A stretch of DNA of 64,000 nucleotides from Argopecten irradians (taxonomy: Eukaryota > Mollusca > Bivalvia > Pectinida > Pectinidae), in NCBI RefSeq assembly GCF_041381155.1, contig NC_091143.1, positions 30,505,331 through 30,569,330 on the forward strand, written 5' to 3'. The first letter of the stretch is position 1; each line of letters starts with the position of its first letter. This document shows, one piece after another, positions 35,908 to 47,297 of the stretch. A program made the position numbers and the translations under genes. The notes beneath the pieces were generated by a model. That model ran no database searches. It was not told where the DNA came from and saw only the letters and a program-made list of their open reading frames with translations.

Positions 35908-36463
35908 GCTAAACGAACCAAATAATCAAAATGGCTTTATTGAATCTAACATATCCCTCAACATGTTTTCCAATGATGAATTGTGGAAATATTCAAAGGG
36001 CAACCCCAGAAAAGCAACTTGCACACAATCGTTTTCACTAGTTTTCAGGAAAGGACAGTCCCAGTTTGCCTCGCGTCTTTAGTCAATGGAAGGGAAGTAA
36101 CTCTCATAAGAACACAACACTAATTAGCTTCCAAAAAGTTAAGAAGGCTACCATACAGCATTATTTATTAGGAAGCAATAATAGGAAAGCTTGACGAATT
36201 GTCCTGTTCACAGTTAGCTGTCATAGTCCTTATGACAATTCATTTTTGAAGATTGGTAATTTAAATGCTTTCACATTGATTGTAAAAAATAATCAACTTC
36301 ATGATATTCATGAAAGGGCCACTAGGCTACCTTTCCGAAACAAAAAATAAAAGTCTCTAGCATTATTTTTGACCACATGGATATGAGCCTGTGTTCAGAC
36401 AGCACTTACAAAAAAACGGTTAAAAATCAGTTGCAAAGTTTTAGTTTGATTAGTTTAACCTCC

Positions 36464-36620
36464 TGTTAAGTATTAACGACCAGGGTCATTTAAGGACGTG
36501 CCATATTAATGTTTAGATGGTGGAGGAAAGTCGGAATACCATGAGAAAAAAACCATCGATTTGCAATCAGTATCTGGCAACAATCAAATGTGGGATTCGA
36601 ATTAGCAACAATTAAAAACT
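36464..36620 (-). repeat. tRNA-derived SINE fragment (copy 2)
   Basis: Same fragment in the second 2-kb repeat. Confidence 0.7.
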
Positions 36621-36638
36621 AAATAAAGCCAATAAATA

Positions 36639-36777
36639 TGTTTAGGGTTACATTGGCATTTTTTTTTTGTCTTTCACTCTAAAATGACCCGGAGTCAGAG
36701 ATCGAAATCCCGACATTTTAAAAACAATTTCGGAGAAAAGTGGAAACAAAAATTAGGGTCGGTCGGGTAACCCTAAA

Positions 36778-36781
<4 letters not shown>
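36639..36781. mobile_element. MITE A, copy 2
   Basis: Same element in the second 2-kb repeat, again followed by a run of about 30 T. Confidence 0.65.
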
Positions 36782-36811
<30 letters not shown>

Positions 36812-36816
<5 letters not shown>

Positions 36817-37158
36817 TGAACAGTCGGGCAAGGATGGCTAAAGTCGGTAAAAATGGTGTGAATGTATCCAGTATAATTCCTTATGAAATAGAAAAATAAA
36901 ATCTCTCGCCAAAATCTCTGTCTGCGTACGAAGAAATTAATTTAAAGTATAGGAATCCTAAAACGTCCTCCCGGCTGACTATGTCCGTGGTTACATTTAC
37001 ACGCAGCCTCGCTTTCAATGCTTTCAACTTTCCTTTACTTTAATGGTCAGAACTGGGAAACGTAAGTAGAACTTGGCCGTCGTATTAATATGTGAGAACT
37101 TTTGGAAGACCAATGAACGCATTTAGACTGGTTTTCTTTGCCCGACTATTCACTTTAA
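36812..37158. mobile_element. MITE B, TTAA-flanked, copy 2
   Basis: Same element in the second 2-kb repeat; a small indel (GGCTGACTATG against GGCTGTATG) separates the two. Confidence 0.8.
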
Positions 37159-37237
37159 ATACTTGAGTTTACAAATGTTGTTTACTTTGTAAACCCTGAG
37201 AGTTTCGTCTTCAATCTAATATAGAAAAATTCCTTTT

Positions 37238-37529
37238 GGCCGTCGTGGCCGAGTGGTGAAGATGTTCCATTATAGCTGCAATATTGTAGCTCAAAAGACT
37301 TTTTGACAGATAATTGTGTCGTCTTTAGTAGACCGGGTGCGTAGATTCGTTCTAGTTCCGAAAAATCAAAACAAACCGAGACCTTGAGTCGCGAGTTCGA
37401 ATCCCATGTGGGGCAGCTATCGGGTAATAAATATAACTGTTGGTTGGTAATTTGATCCGGGTACTCTCTCTTTCCTCTACTACCAAACGTGACACGTCCT
37501 TACTTGAACCTGGCTTTTAATAGGACATT
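37238..37529 (+). repeat. tRNA-derived SINE with an insert in its head, copy 2
   Basis: Same SINE in the second 2-kb repeat, with a 6-bp indel (AATATA) in the tail region. Confidence 0.75.
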
Positions 37530-37896
37530 AAAGATGCCCCACCGCTGACAAATGGTATTTTTTCACTATCAAAATCAGGAGCAGACGATTCAGTTTTTAC
37601 TTCAGATACAAAAATTAATTAATTTACACCATTACCACCATTGAAAAGTTTGAGCTTCTAATTTTACTTCAAGTTAAAAATATAAAAAAAAAACAATTAA
37701 TTGTATCCCGGAAAAAATCCATGACACTATATCCTATATGGAATGAAGTACTGATTGCGCAGGCACCAAAGGCAAAATAAATTGTTTAAAATTATTATTT
37801 TTTTATTAATTAGACATATATTTACATGATTAAACACCAATTATTGTTCAAATGATGAATATCATTTATGTTCTGTCGGCGGTGGAGCATCTTTAA
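37528..37896. mobile_element. MITE C, TTAA-flanked, copy 2
   Basis: Same element at the same place in the second 2-kb repeat. Confidence 0.85.
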
Positions 37897-38377
37897 GCTA
37901 AACGAACCAAATAATCAAAATGGCTTTATTGAATCTAACATATCCCTCAACATGTTTTCCAATGATGAATTGTGGAAATATTCAAAGGGCAACCCCAGAA
38001 AAGCAACTTGCACACAATCGTTTTCACTAGTTTTCAGGAAAGGACAGTCCCAGTTTGCCTCGCGTCTTTAGTCAATGGAAGGGAAGTAACTCTCATAAGA
38101 ACACAACACTAATTAGCTTCCAAAAAAGTTAAGAAGGCTACCATACAGCATTATTTATTAGGAAGCAATAATAGGAAAGCTTGACGAATTGTCCTGTTCA
38201 CAGTTAGCTGTCATAGTCCTTATGACAATTCATTTTTGAAGATTGGTAATTTAAATGCTTTCACATTGATTGTAAAAAATAATCAACTTCATGATATTCA
38301 TGAAAGGGCCACTAGGCTACCTTTCCGAAACAAAAAATAAAAGTCTCTAGCATTATTTTTGACCACATGGATATGAG

Positions 38378-39543
38378 AAACAGTTACAGTTTATATAGTT
38401 AAATGGACCGAGTGACCAGTTTTGGTCGTTTTAGAAATCTAGATAAAAAACGGTTAAAAATCATATTCTACATTGCATATTCATTCGTGTAAAGGCCTAC
38501 TATATGTGGTGGAAAGCTCCCAGAGAAGAGGCTAAACATCACATTTCTAGCATAAAAACGTTTACCGTTGGAAAGAGTATTCTTTTCTTTTCAAAATCAT
38601 TATACACAACTATACAAAGTGCCCTCAATAAGGGGATAGCATCCCCGTTTCAGCAAAATGGCACAAAAATAGCCCTCAATTGCGCTGTTGAAATTAACTG
38701 TGCCACTTTATTGATCTCTTTGGCATAATGGTTTGTGAAACGTAATCTTTGGAAATACGCGTGTAGATTATAAGACTCTTTTATATCTGTATACGAGCAA
38801 TGTGGATATTGTATTCGAGGTCATACCATTTTTACAACATTTTGTGATCCCGATGGTAGAATATCCCTATCCTTCATATCCACATAGAGTAATTTACTCT
38901 AGACTCATACATCGACGTTTTTATTATAATTTAACAATTGCGTTTGTATGGTATCTTGCAATTTTGAAGAAAAGTTCGAAGAAAACCGCACCTGTATGTC
39001 AAGTCTCCGTTCAGGAAAATTGTGTTTTCTTTAATACAAACCCTATTGTTTGTGTTCTTTATAGTCATTCAAACCTGCATAAAAATAGCTGACACAGTAT
39101 GAGTGCATTTCATAGGATAAACCAGTAACTCACGTACATTAGGTATATATGAGTGAAATAAATATATTGGCATTTAATCTGACCTATAGAAACTTTTGAA
39201 AACGGAAAATGTTCGATAGAGACAACAGGTCTGAATACACATTTAAATAGATTACATGTGTTCTTACTACACAAGAATTAAACTTGGTAGAATTTAGAAA
39301 TGAAATACTGCATTAATTTGGCTGATATTTTAACTATTTTTTCCCAAAAATGAAAGCGTCAGTCAATTTCAAACGGACCTTCATTTGGAAATTGGGAAGT
39401 TTTGGTATTCTTAAATCTGAAAATGACTTTATGCAGGTTGACTTGTGTCTTTAAAACCAAGGGAGGTAATTATAAGCTGCGAGTAGTAGTGAACCGAACG
39501 CACCTGTAAAAATCTCTGTTGAACTAGCGCTTAAAAAAGCAAG
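38378..39543. other. Spacer upstream of the small membrane-protein gene
   Basis: No recognisable gene. Two ORFs (38504-38728 and 38802-39092, plus) show no family I know and no splice context. The promoter of the gene starting at 39544 should lie in the last few hundred bases. Confidence 0.4.
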
Positions 39544-41771
39544 ATGTCGACCCAAACACGATTGCCAACCCCAAGTGGACGAAATAAGTTCATGCTCGGT
39601 CGAATTATAGCAATGGGTGAATATTTTGCAAGCAAACGAGGACAATTCATGATGCGCCACAGGTAACACATAATTCGATATACTATATACTCATATTTCA
39701 CTGAATTCGGGGATAGTTTAAACTCCCGACCTTGATCTAGGTCATTCTACGCCTTGAATATAAGACCGGTTTTTATAACTATCGGCTAGAATTCTGAAGT
39801 AATTTATTTCAAATAAAACCGTGTGTGCAGATGAATTATTTTTAAGTACATGTACATTGTATGCCTAATGTGATATATTTGAGTATTTAATTGTGGAATG
39901 ATAAACTTGACTTGGTATAACTTCAGCTGCAGACCTCTTGACAAGGATAACCATATACATGTACAGTCAGTTATTCTACAGGACTCAGGAGCTTGACGTT
40001 CTGTCAATAATATCAATGATTAATAAGTGGGAAGGATTTGTAACTATCTCTTTACATTAACAACTAAACACCACGCAAGACGCCTAGGAACCGTAGATAC
40101 ATGTCTTATAGAGTCAAAGCAAACCGTAATACATTTTACAATGTCTATTGAAATGTCAAAAATTTCCATTAAAAAATTACAACATTTCATACAATGACGG
40201 TCAGCTTCAGAAAGTAAGACCGTAACCCTTGCACAGGTCTGCAAGCTACATCAAAGGTTGCGCCAGCAGACATCAAAGAAAAATAAGTTGTCGCCCATAG
40301 TGACGTTCAGTGCACAAACACAACAACACTTGCGACATATTCATCCAAGACCCTGAGTGACTTATCCTTCTCATCCAGTCCTTGATAATATATAGAGTAT
40401 GTATTTGTGTAACAGCTGGAGAGGAGAAAATGTAGAGGCCAGGCCGGGATTCGCACCCGGGATCTCCAAATACTTGCCGAATGCTCTACCAACTGAGCTA
40501 TTACTAATTAACTACCTTGTCACAGATGGTCAACCCAGTCCAATCTTGCTACACTCCTCCTTCCTTTTTCAAAGTCTTTGCCTTCGAAGACATATGAGAC
40601 CCTTATACAGGTAGTACACCATCATGGTTATTTAAATTGGGTGCCAATTTTGTAACAGTATCTAAGAAAATGTAGGGGCTAGGCCAGGAATGGATTGAAA
40701 CCCGGGACCTTCAAACACAAGTCGAAGGCTCTACCTACTGAGCTTCACTCAAATCCTGCTACATATATATATATAAAAGTTACATAATAATTATATATAT
40801 ATATATATAATAGTAAATATCAAAGAAACACAATTTCTTGAAGGCGCCGGTATGTTTGGCTAAGCGATTGGGTGCTGTAGATTGTGAGTTCGAGGCCCGA
40901 ATAGGGCACGAGTCAATAAATTGTCATGCTTTATTAAATTGTGTTTCTTTGATATTTTATATATTATTGTATAAAGAGTTGACATTATTTATTTGTATTA
41001 TACTATACATTATTGACAGACTGTCAATTTCCTATGGTAAAACTATAATTCAGCTTTAATATGACTACTGTAGTAAAGATTGCAACTACCTGGTAAATTG
41101 AAATACTAGAAATTGTAACTTTCTTACAATACAAAGAAAACATGATCATGTATAATTTTATGACTTTTTTTTGAATGATAGAATTTTGTATTGCCATTAA
41201 CTGGTACTCCAACTTATTTTTTCTCTGTTGATTTTTTTTTCCAAATGTAAAAGAAGGGATATGTTACAGAACTAATTCAGTTCATATGATTAGAGTTTAA
41301 TTTTTTCAGTCTTTGTCTTCCTGGTTGTTCTATTATTCCTCATTATGTTCTTGCTTAATCATGTAAATGTATAATAAATTCATTAAATTCAAGGTAGTTT
41401 TCATATACAGTACTGTTTTGTTACAGGACAGAGGAGAGGGGGGGGTCATTTTCAAGAATTTCACAATTCTTATTTAAGGGACCATTAAGAAATACTGAAA
41501 CATAGAGGTCAAACCATATGACAAAAGGGCCCCTCCAAAACATAGGGACTACAAAATGATCCCTGTTGTTCTGTATGCAAGTTAAACCAAGTACATCTAT
41601 TTTATAATATTATTGATATATATATTTTGTTTCTCTTTCAGTGCTGGATCGGCAATCAGATATGGAGGTACAGCATTGGCGATGCTGATATTCTTATGTA
41701 ACTTCAAACCAATCCTAGGCCGTATCCCATACATCAAACAATCATATGAATTACCTAAAAAGGGTGAATGA
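39544..41771 (+). CDS. Small single-pass membrane protein, perhaps mitochondrial (82 aa)
   Basis: Exon 1 is 39544-39662 (ATG in AAGATGTCG, donor CACAG|GTAACA) and exon 2 is 41642-41771 (acceptor TTTCAG, stop TGA). They join in phase 2 as a serine codon and give 82 residues. The N-terminal half is basic (MSTQTRLPTPSGRNKF, MLGRIIAMGEYFASKR). One hydrophobic segment follows, about residues 47-60 (GGTALAMLIFLC), then NFKPILGRIPYIKQSYELPK. The segment and its IPYI tail resemble subunit 10 (UQCR11) of the respiratory bc1 complex (human DWRLILDWVPYINGKF), but the match is short and the protein is longer than the usual 56 residues. Another small inner-membrane subunit is possible. A non-coding third exon at 43130 probably ends the mRNA. 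That this is a gene is fairly sure; its function is not. Confidence 0.7.
40025..40385. repeat. Unclassified interspersed repeat, diverged copy
   Basis: Blocks such as CTCTTTACATTA, GACGCCTA, TCAGTGCACAAACACAA and GTGACTTATCCTTCTCAT match 45585-45990 in order. The next member of the family is the tandem pair at 45473-46820. No ends are clear. Confidence 0.7.
40430..40510 (-). repeat. tRNA-like SINE head or tRNA pseudogene 1
   Basis: The minus strand reads AATAGCTCAGTTGGTAGAGC (box A) and CCCGGGTGCGAATCCCGG (T arm with box B). The acceptor arms do not pair and the anticodon arm is poor, so it is called a tRNA-derived repeat and not a tRNA gene. Confidence 0.65.
40675..40755 (-). repeat. tRNA-like repeat 2
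   Basis: Minus strand: GAAGCTCAGTAGGTAGAGCC and CCCGGGTTTCAATCC. It shares the GCCTGGCC / TCTACATTTTCT type downstream flank with the copy at 40430, so both belong to one family. Confidence 0.6.
40815..40957 (+). repeat. tRNA-like sequence enclosed by a perfect 22-bp inverted repeat
   Basis: AAATATCAAAGAAACACAAT(TT) at 40815-40836 is exactly complementary to 40936-40957. Between the arms lies a tRNA-like stretch, GGCGCCGGTATGTTTGGCTA ... GTGAGTTCGAGGCCCGAAT, with a recognisable box B. An AT microsatellite (40766-40810) adjoins it on the left. Confidence 0.7.
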
Positions 41772-43129
41772 TGTAGTATGATGATTAAACAAGGTAATTT
41801 AAACCATCAGTACTTAAACACATGTTTTGGTCATTGCAAACTATTCTATATTTGTATAATACAGAGTTTAATATCTGCACTTGCGGCATACTTTAGCAAG
41901 TAAAATGTCCAAAATATGACTATACCATCAGAAAGAACAGGTCAAAATATGTTAATATCAATCATTAATTTCTTCATAAGGGGATTACTAAATAGACTTT
42001 CATGAGGTTAAAAGTTTAAACATGTGAAATTACACCTATAGGAATTTTAAGAAAATGGCAAATATGTTGCGTGTACATGTATGTATTGATTGTTACGACA
42101 TGTGTTTGCGATTGTAACATCATAATTCTCGGAGGAAACGATGCGAATTGCACTCACAAAATAATGAAGTCACATTAGATAACTACCCGCAAGGGAGCTA
42201 ACTCAAATAAAGAATATAATATATATGTAAAGTTCTGGCTAAAAATTAATCTATCATTACATGCAAAGTTGTGCACTCATTTTATAGATATATCTGATAC
42301 AGATGAAAGCATTACCAGGTAGTTGTCAAATCAAGTCCATTGTCTAAGTCTATGGAACTTATATGGTCACAGGAAACTTATTGGCAAAGCACAGGCTTCT
42401 GTACTTGCAATTGCTATTTGCAAGAAGATGTCCCAGAGTAGCAAATGGGAAAATATGCAATTGTTCCTTTTAGCAAGTATAAATTGATTTTAATGGAAAC
42501 TATTAAGAGGCACCACTTGTTAAAAAGAGCAAGTGCAGATTTCTCCACATTTACAGTAATGTTGATATATTATACAATAAATAATATTGTTTATAACAAA
42601 ATTAAAATGTGAATATGGAGATTTAATTATAAGTATAAAGATATTTTTAGCGAATTCAAATTTACAGCACTTGCTATTTTATGAAAGTGACTTCGAATGT
42701 TAAATGCAAGGTCTGAAACAATACTTGCATTGTAATATTGTTTTCCTAATTCTTGACTGTAATTAAGTTAAAATATTGAAAGTCAAATTATCATTCCTGA
42801 GAGGTCAAAACTAGATGCTATGTTATCTACACTCCAAGAGTCAAAAACATTCATTGGTTTATTGGGGGATGCTCTGAGTGTGAGCCTAACTAGAGATGTA
42901 TAGAAAGACAATACTTTTCTGAACTATAGGTTTTTAAAAAGTATAAATTTTGATATTAACTTTCCTCTTCCTTAGATACCATTGACTACAGCAATGGTTA
43001 TTGATTGACATAATAAACGTAGCTATAAATAATCTAAGATTAGTCTGCTTTAGGTTATATGAGAAGAGTATTTGTACACACTTAGTACTTTTGATGCAAA
43101 ATGAACAACTTAATTTTTCTGTTTTGCAG

Positions 43130-43310
43130 ATTTGTGTTACCAACTTATCATGGAATTCAGTCAGAGAAGGAATTGCTACCTATTGGACATTAGAGACCAC
43201 CTTAGATAAATCCGCTAAATGTTTCTGAACTCTGGAACTGTATTTTGTGAATTGTTTTCAATGTTTATTTAAATCATAACAGTGTATTAAAGATGCCATG
43301 ATTGATACAC
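43130..43310 (+). other. Probable 3' UTR exon of the gene at 39544
   Basis: Acceptor TTTTGCAG at 43122-43129 after a donor AAG|GTAATT at 41793, 22 bp past the stop. The exon has no long ORF and contains ATTAAA at 43286-43291, a weaker poly(A) signal. Confidence 0.45.
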
Positions 43311-43447
43311 TAAGAATTTTGATTTTTAATTTGTCTCATGAAAGAAGGTCAAGGTAATGTATTTGAACAACTTTTTCATTCTTCAGTACTTTATGGCTGC
43401 ATCTTATTTTATGTGAACAGCTTTTATTATTATAACACCACTCTATA

Positions 43448-43764
43448 CATTCTCGATACTCCAGGGGTTCCGATCACTTACGATCTCTACACCCCTGGAC
43501 TATCTCATATTGAAGTTGAAGACAGCTCAGCGGAAAACATTTGACCAGTCACAGGCTAGCAAAGATTTCCTTTGAAGACTACAGAGAGAGCGACATCTAA
43601 CATCAAAGCCACACAGTCGACCACAGTGTACCGTTATACGGTTCTTTTGATTTACATCAAATGACTAAATTACCTGTTCTGTTCTGTTGCCTCCAGTTTA
43701 ACTATGAGATAGTCCAGGGGTGTAGAGATCGTAAGTGATCGGAACCTCTTGAATATCGAGGATG
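43448..43764. mobile_element. Mutator-like MITE, 317 bp, perfect 9-bp target duplication
   Basis: Inverted ends CATTCTCGATACTCCAGGGG and CTTGAATATCGAGGATG, about 60 bp each. The flanks CACTCTATA (43439-43447 and 43765-43773) are identical. Its centre matches the right part of the 886-bp copy at 22412. Confidence 0.88.
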
Positions 43765-44251
43765 CACTCTATATCAAACCAGTTAATATCACTCTTGTCT
43801 TATGGTTTGGTAAATTTTTAGAGTCTATTAGCTATAAAGCATTCAAAAACTTTTTTAACATTTTTTCTCAAAGACAAAAAAAAATCCTTTCAATGTACAA
43901 GATTAAATTTCTAGTGATCATTATATGCTGTATTTGACCCAATAAGTACTCAGGGCAGTTAAGAAAATATATGAAGGGCGCATACAGTTAATAGCATCAG
44001 AATTGTGCTAATATTTCACAACATTAATGCAAAGATGAGCCATTAAGAAATCAAATAGATAAATCTTTCAGATTTCCATAGTTTCAGGCTGTATATATGT
44101 CAATGTAAGTAAAGTTGAGGCCTCAAAAAGAGAGTAGCTCTTAAATTATCAGGTGGGGCGCTTATTATGTCAAATACAATTATACATTAGTGATTATATT
44201 ATGGTTGAAAACAATCAAATGTTTTAAACTTTTTGAAGACACACTTACCAT

Positions 44252-44365
44252 CATCTTCGATATTCCAGGGCTTCTGATCTCTACACCTCGGGACTATCTC
44301 ATAGTAAAATTAGAGGCAACAGGACAGATTGGGAAATTCAGTCCTTTGATGTACCTTTAACTGAC
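44252..44365. mobile_element. Solo end of a Mutator-like MITE
   Basis: CATCTTCGATATTCCAGGGC ... GGGACTATCTCATAGTAAAA TTAGAGGCAACAGGA matches the left end of the element at 44584. No right end follows. Confidence 0.65.
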
Positions 44366-44583
44366 TGACTATACCTACATCTTGTTTGGGTTTATAACTT
44401 ATATCGGCAATATCCAAGATGCCTTGTTCAGCAGCAACTGCTGCTTGGAAAAAGTTACAATGAACTGATTTTGATACAATGTTCTCGAAAACTGATGATT
44501 AACCTGAGCGACATTAATTATCTGTTTTTTGAAAGGATCGTCACTTTATCAGAATGCACTGTTTGCATGATTTGAGGTATACC

Positions 44584-44901
44584 CATCTTCGACACTCCAG
44601 GGGTTACTATCAACGATGCTATATCCATCCTGGACTATCTCATAGTAAAACTAGAGGCAACAGAAGACTCATGTTATTTAATACTTTTATGTATATCAAA
44701 GGAATTTTATAACAGTACGCTGCGGTTGACAGTGTTGCTTTGAAATTGGGCGTCTCTCTCTCCGTTATCTTCAAAGGAAGTCTCTTTTGGCCTGTAATTG
44801 ATCAGTTTTTTTTCTCCTGAACTGCCTGCAAATTTATTATGAGATAGTCCATGGTGGATATGATGTCAATCAGTGAAAGTGACCCCTGGAGTATTGAGGA
44901 T
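44584..44901. mobile_element. Mutator-like MITE, second subfamily, 318 bp
   Basis: Ends CATCTTCGACACTCCAGGGG and CCCCTGGAGTATTGAGGATG. Target duplications AGGTATACC and AAGTATACC (8 of 9 match). The centre differs from the 43448 element but the ends are alike, so one transposase probably moved both. Confidence 0.85.
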
Positions 44902-45472
44902 GAAGTATACCCTATATTAGGTTTAATCTAAATTATTTTGTGTTCTTTTGGAATTTTCTGTCAATATTTTACACATTAGTCAATAGTCATACGATTATCA
45001 TGAAAAAATCCATAAATATATGCATATTGGGCCTTCAATATTTGGATGTTAGAAAAGATGACACGAAAACGATGATAATAGCTTGGACAACAGATCATTT
45101 GTAATAGATAACAAGGACACGAAAAAGCTTCTTCATTGATTAGGTGAATGCATCACAAACACACATTAAAGGTATCAAAATATTTTAATACAAAATTTTG
45201 GCAAATTATAATCACCTCCCTTTGAAATGTCTGTTCCTATGTTAATGATAACTTGATGAGAATTGGTATACAAAACTAGCAACAAATTGAGTTCCAACAA
45301 GAAAACTTATCTTACAGAAATGAAATTGTTTTAAAGCTTAACAGAACATAAGAATGACTTGTACGTAGACAATGATACTTGGTGATGTGATAAACCAATC
45401 TATTGGTTAACTGCTGTTTGTCCTCTTTTGTGAACAGCTATAGGGTCATTGTAGGATTATCAGACTTTGACA

Positions 45473-46820
45473 GATGAAAGTCTGAGTACTTAGAGGAAAA
45501 GCACCAACTGTAAGTGTCAATAAGTCCTGCCCACCATGACTTAAACCTTGTGGTCCAAAGATCCATGGACTATAATGCTAAGTGAGAAGGATTCGGACTC
45601 TCTTTACATTACTAAACATCACATGAGACGCCTATGAACCAGGAATAAAAACCATTTTTCTCAACAAATACTAGTCTTATCGAGTCAACGAAACACCAAT
45701 GTAAAGTTTATTAAATTTCACAACGTTTATAACTTGTTTTAAGGACGGAAGATCTAGAGGATATGTCTTAAATTTTTGTTAAAAAAATACGACAGCTCAT
45801 GAAATGACGGCCCGTCCAGAAAGTAAGATGGTAACCCTCGCACCCCCAAGCTACATCAAAGGCTGCACCGTCGGATATCAAAGGAAAATCAATCATCGCC
45901 CAACGTCAATGTCAGTGCACAAACACAAAAGCTCCTGCCTTGTACTCCCCCAAAACCCAGTGTGACTTATCCTTCTCATATACGTCCTTGGCTAGGTGTG
46001 GGTAAAATTTTATAGACATTTTAACCACTCGATCACCATGGCAAAAACAAATAACTTGATGCACTATGCAAGATTTTCCCTCATACTTGAGTGTTTCTGA
46101 AATCATCACATGTTCGAGTAAAGGTATTGGGTTTTAAGTGAGTAAAGATGAAAGTCTGAGTACTTAGAGGAAAAGCACCAACTGTAAGTGTCAATAAGTC
46201 CTGCCCACCATGACTTAAACCTTGTGGTCCAAAGATCCATGGACTATAATGCTAAGTGAGAAGGATTCGGACTCTCTTTACATTACTAAACATCACATGA
46301 GACGCCTATGAACCAGGAATAAAAACCATTTTTCTCAACAAATACTAGTCTTATCGAGTCAACGAAACACCAATGTAAAGTTTATTAAATTTCACAACGT
46401 TTATAACTTGTTTTAAGGACGGAAGATCTAGAGGATATGTCTTAAATTTTTGTTAAAAAAATACGACAGCTCATGAAATGACGGCCCGTCCAGAAAGTAA
46501 GATGGTAACCCTCGCACCCCCAAGCTACATCAAAGGCTGCACCGTCGGATATCAAAGGAAAATCAATCATCGCCCAACGTCAATGTCAGTGCACAAACAC
46601 AAAAGCTCCTGCCTTGTACTCCCCCAAAACCCAGTGTGACTTATCCTTCTCATATACGTCCTTGGCTAGGTGTGGGTAAAATTTTATAGACATTTTAACC
46701 ACTCGATCACCATGGCAAAAACAAATAACTTGATGCACTATGCAAGATTTTCCCTCATACTTGAGTGTTTCTGAAATCATCACATGTTCGAGTAAAGGTA
46801 TTGGGTTTTAAGTGAGTGAT
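45473..46820. repeat. 674-bp tandem duplication, seemingly identical copies
   Basis: GATGAAAGTCTGAGTACTTA at 45473 repeats at 46147, and all checked stretches match at exactly 674 bp. Each copy holds one member of the interspersed repeat also found at 40025. The 65-codon minus-strand ORF present in both (45912, 46586) has no known family and runs through this repeat. Confidence 0.92.
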
Positions 46821-47093
46821 TTTAAAAAGTAGCAATTTTTGTAAATGAGTTACTAGGATTATGTCATATTGCACCAACTTAGTGTCCAGAAATATTCATA
46901 GAAAACATTTCAAAAATATATTTTCTGCTTTTAGTAGACGGATTTGATAAAATGATTTTTTACCAAATTGTGATTTTTAAAATAATGACAAGTAAAATAC
47001 CTTACAATATTAACCGAGGTACAATATATAGCAAGTGACATGAACACATATTTGGTGTAAACTATTGGGTTTGAAGCCTGGTTGTAGATAAGG

Positions 47094-47297
47094 CTAATCT
47101 TGGTTCTGTTTTGGCTCTAGTACTTTAACCCAAGAAGCAAGAGTTTGGTTAATTCTGACGACAAATAGAAACATCAATAGGCACATTCCCAGCACACTGA
47201 AGCACGATACAGCCTCAAACACAAAACGAGGAGCAAAGATCTTCCACACCATTAGATGTCTGCGATGAATCCCTGCTGCACACACTGCTCCCAGTAC
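47094..47297 (-). CDS. PIGO: PIGO exon 6 (last)
   Basis: 67 codons and stop TAG at 47094-47096. IHRRHLMVWKIFAPRFVFEA matches the human C-terminal signature. I see no AATAAA on the minus strand within the next 270 bp. Confidence 0.96.
   Translation of the reverse strand, partial: VLGAVCAAGIHRRHLMVWKIFAPRFVFEAVSCFSVLGMCLLMFLFVVRINQTLASWVKVLEPKQNQD

Larger units (their letters stand above)
34458..36387. repeat. 2-kb direct repeat, copy 1
   Basis: From GTTTTAGTTTGATTA to ACCACATGGATATGAG. It matches copy 2 (36438-38377) almost base for base; the offset drifts only from 1980 to 1990 bp. Differences are a few substitutions and small indels, so the duplication is young or homogenised. Contents in order: SINE (minus), MITE A, poly(T), MITE B, SINE (plus), MITE C, and about 480 bp of other sequence. 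Confidence 0.95.
36438..38377. repeat. 2-kb direct repeat, copy 2
   Basis: Second copy with the same nested contents. Its right flank continues as AAACAGTTACAG..., whereas copy 1 ends in a mosaic junction at 36388-36437. The identical 67-codon ORFs at 35879 and 37868 come from the MITE C end and are not a gene. Confidence 0.95.

Noticed and set aside
35879-36082. 67-codon ORF, identical at 37868
   Set aside because: It starts in the terminal repeat of MITE C; identity reflects the 2-kb duplication, not selection.
38802-39092. 96-codon ORF with hydrophobic stretches
   Set aside because: No known family, no splice or promoter context, codon use like the AT-rich background.
40430-40510. tRNA gene on the minus strand
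   Set aside because: Box A and B are fine but the acceptor stem does not pair and the anticodon arm is poor; it fits a tRNA-derived repeat.
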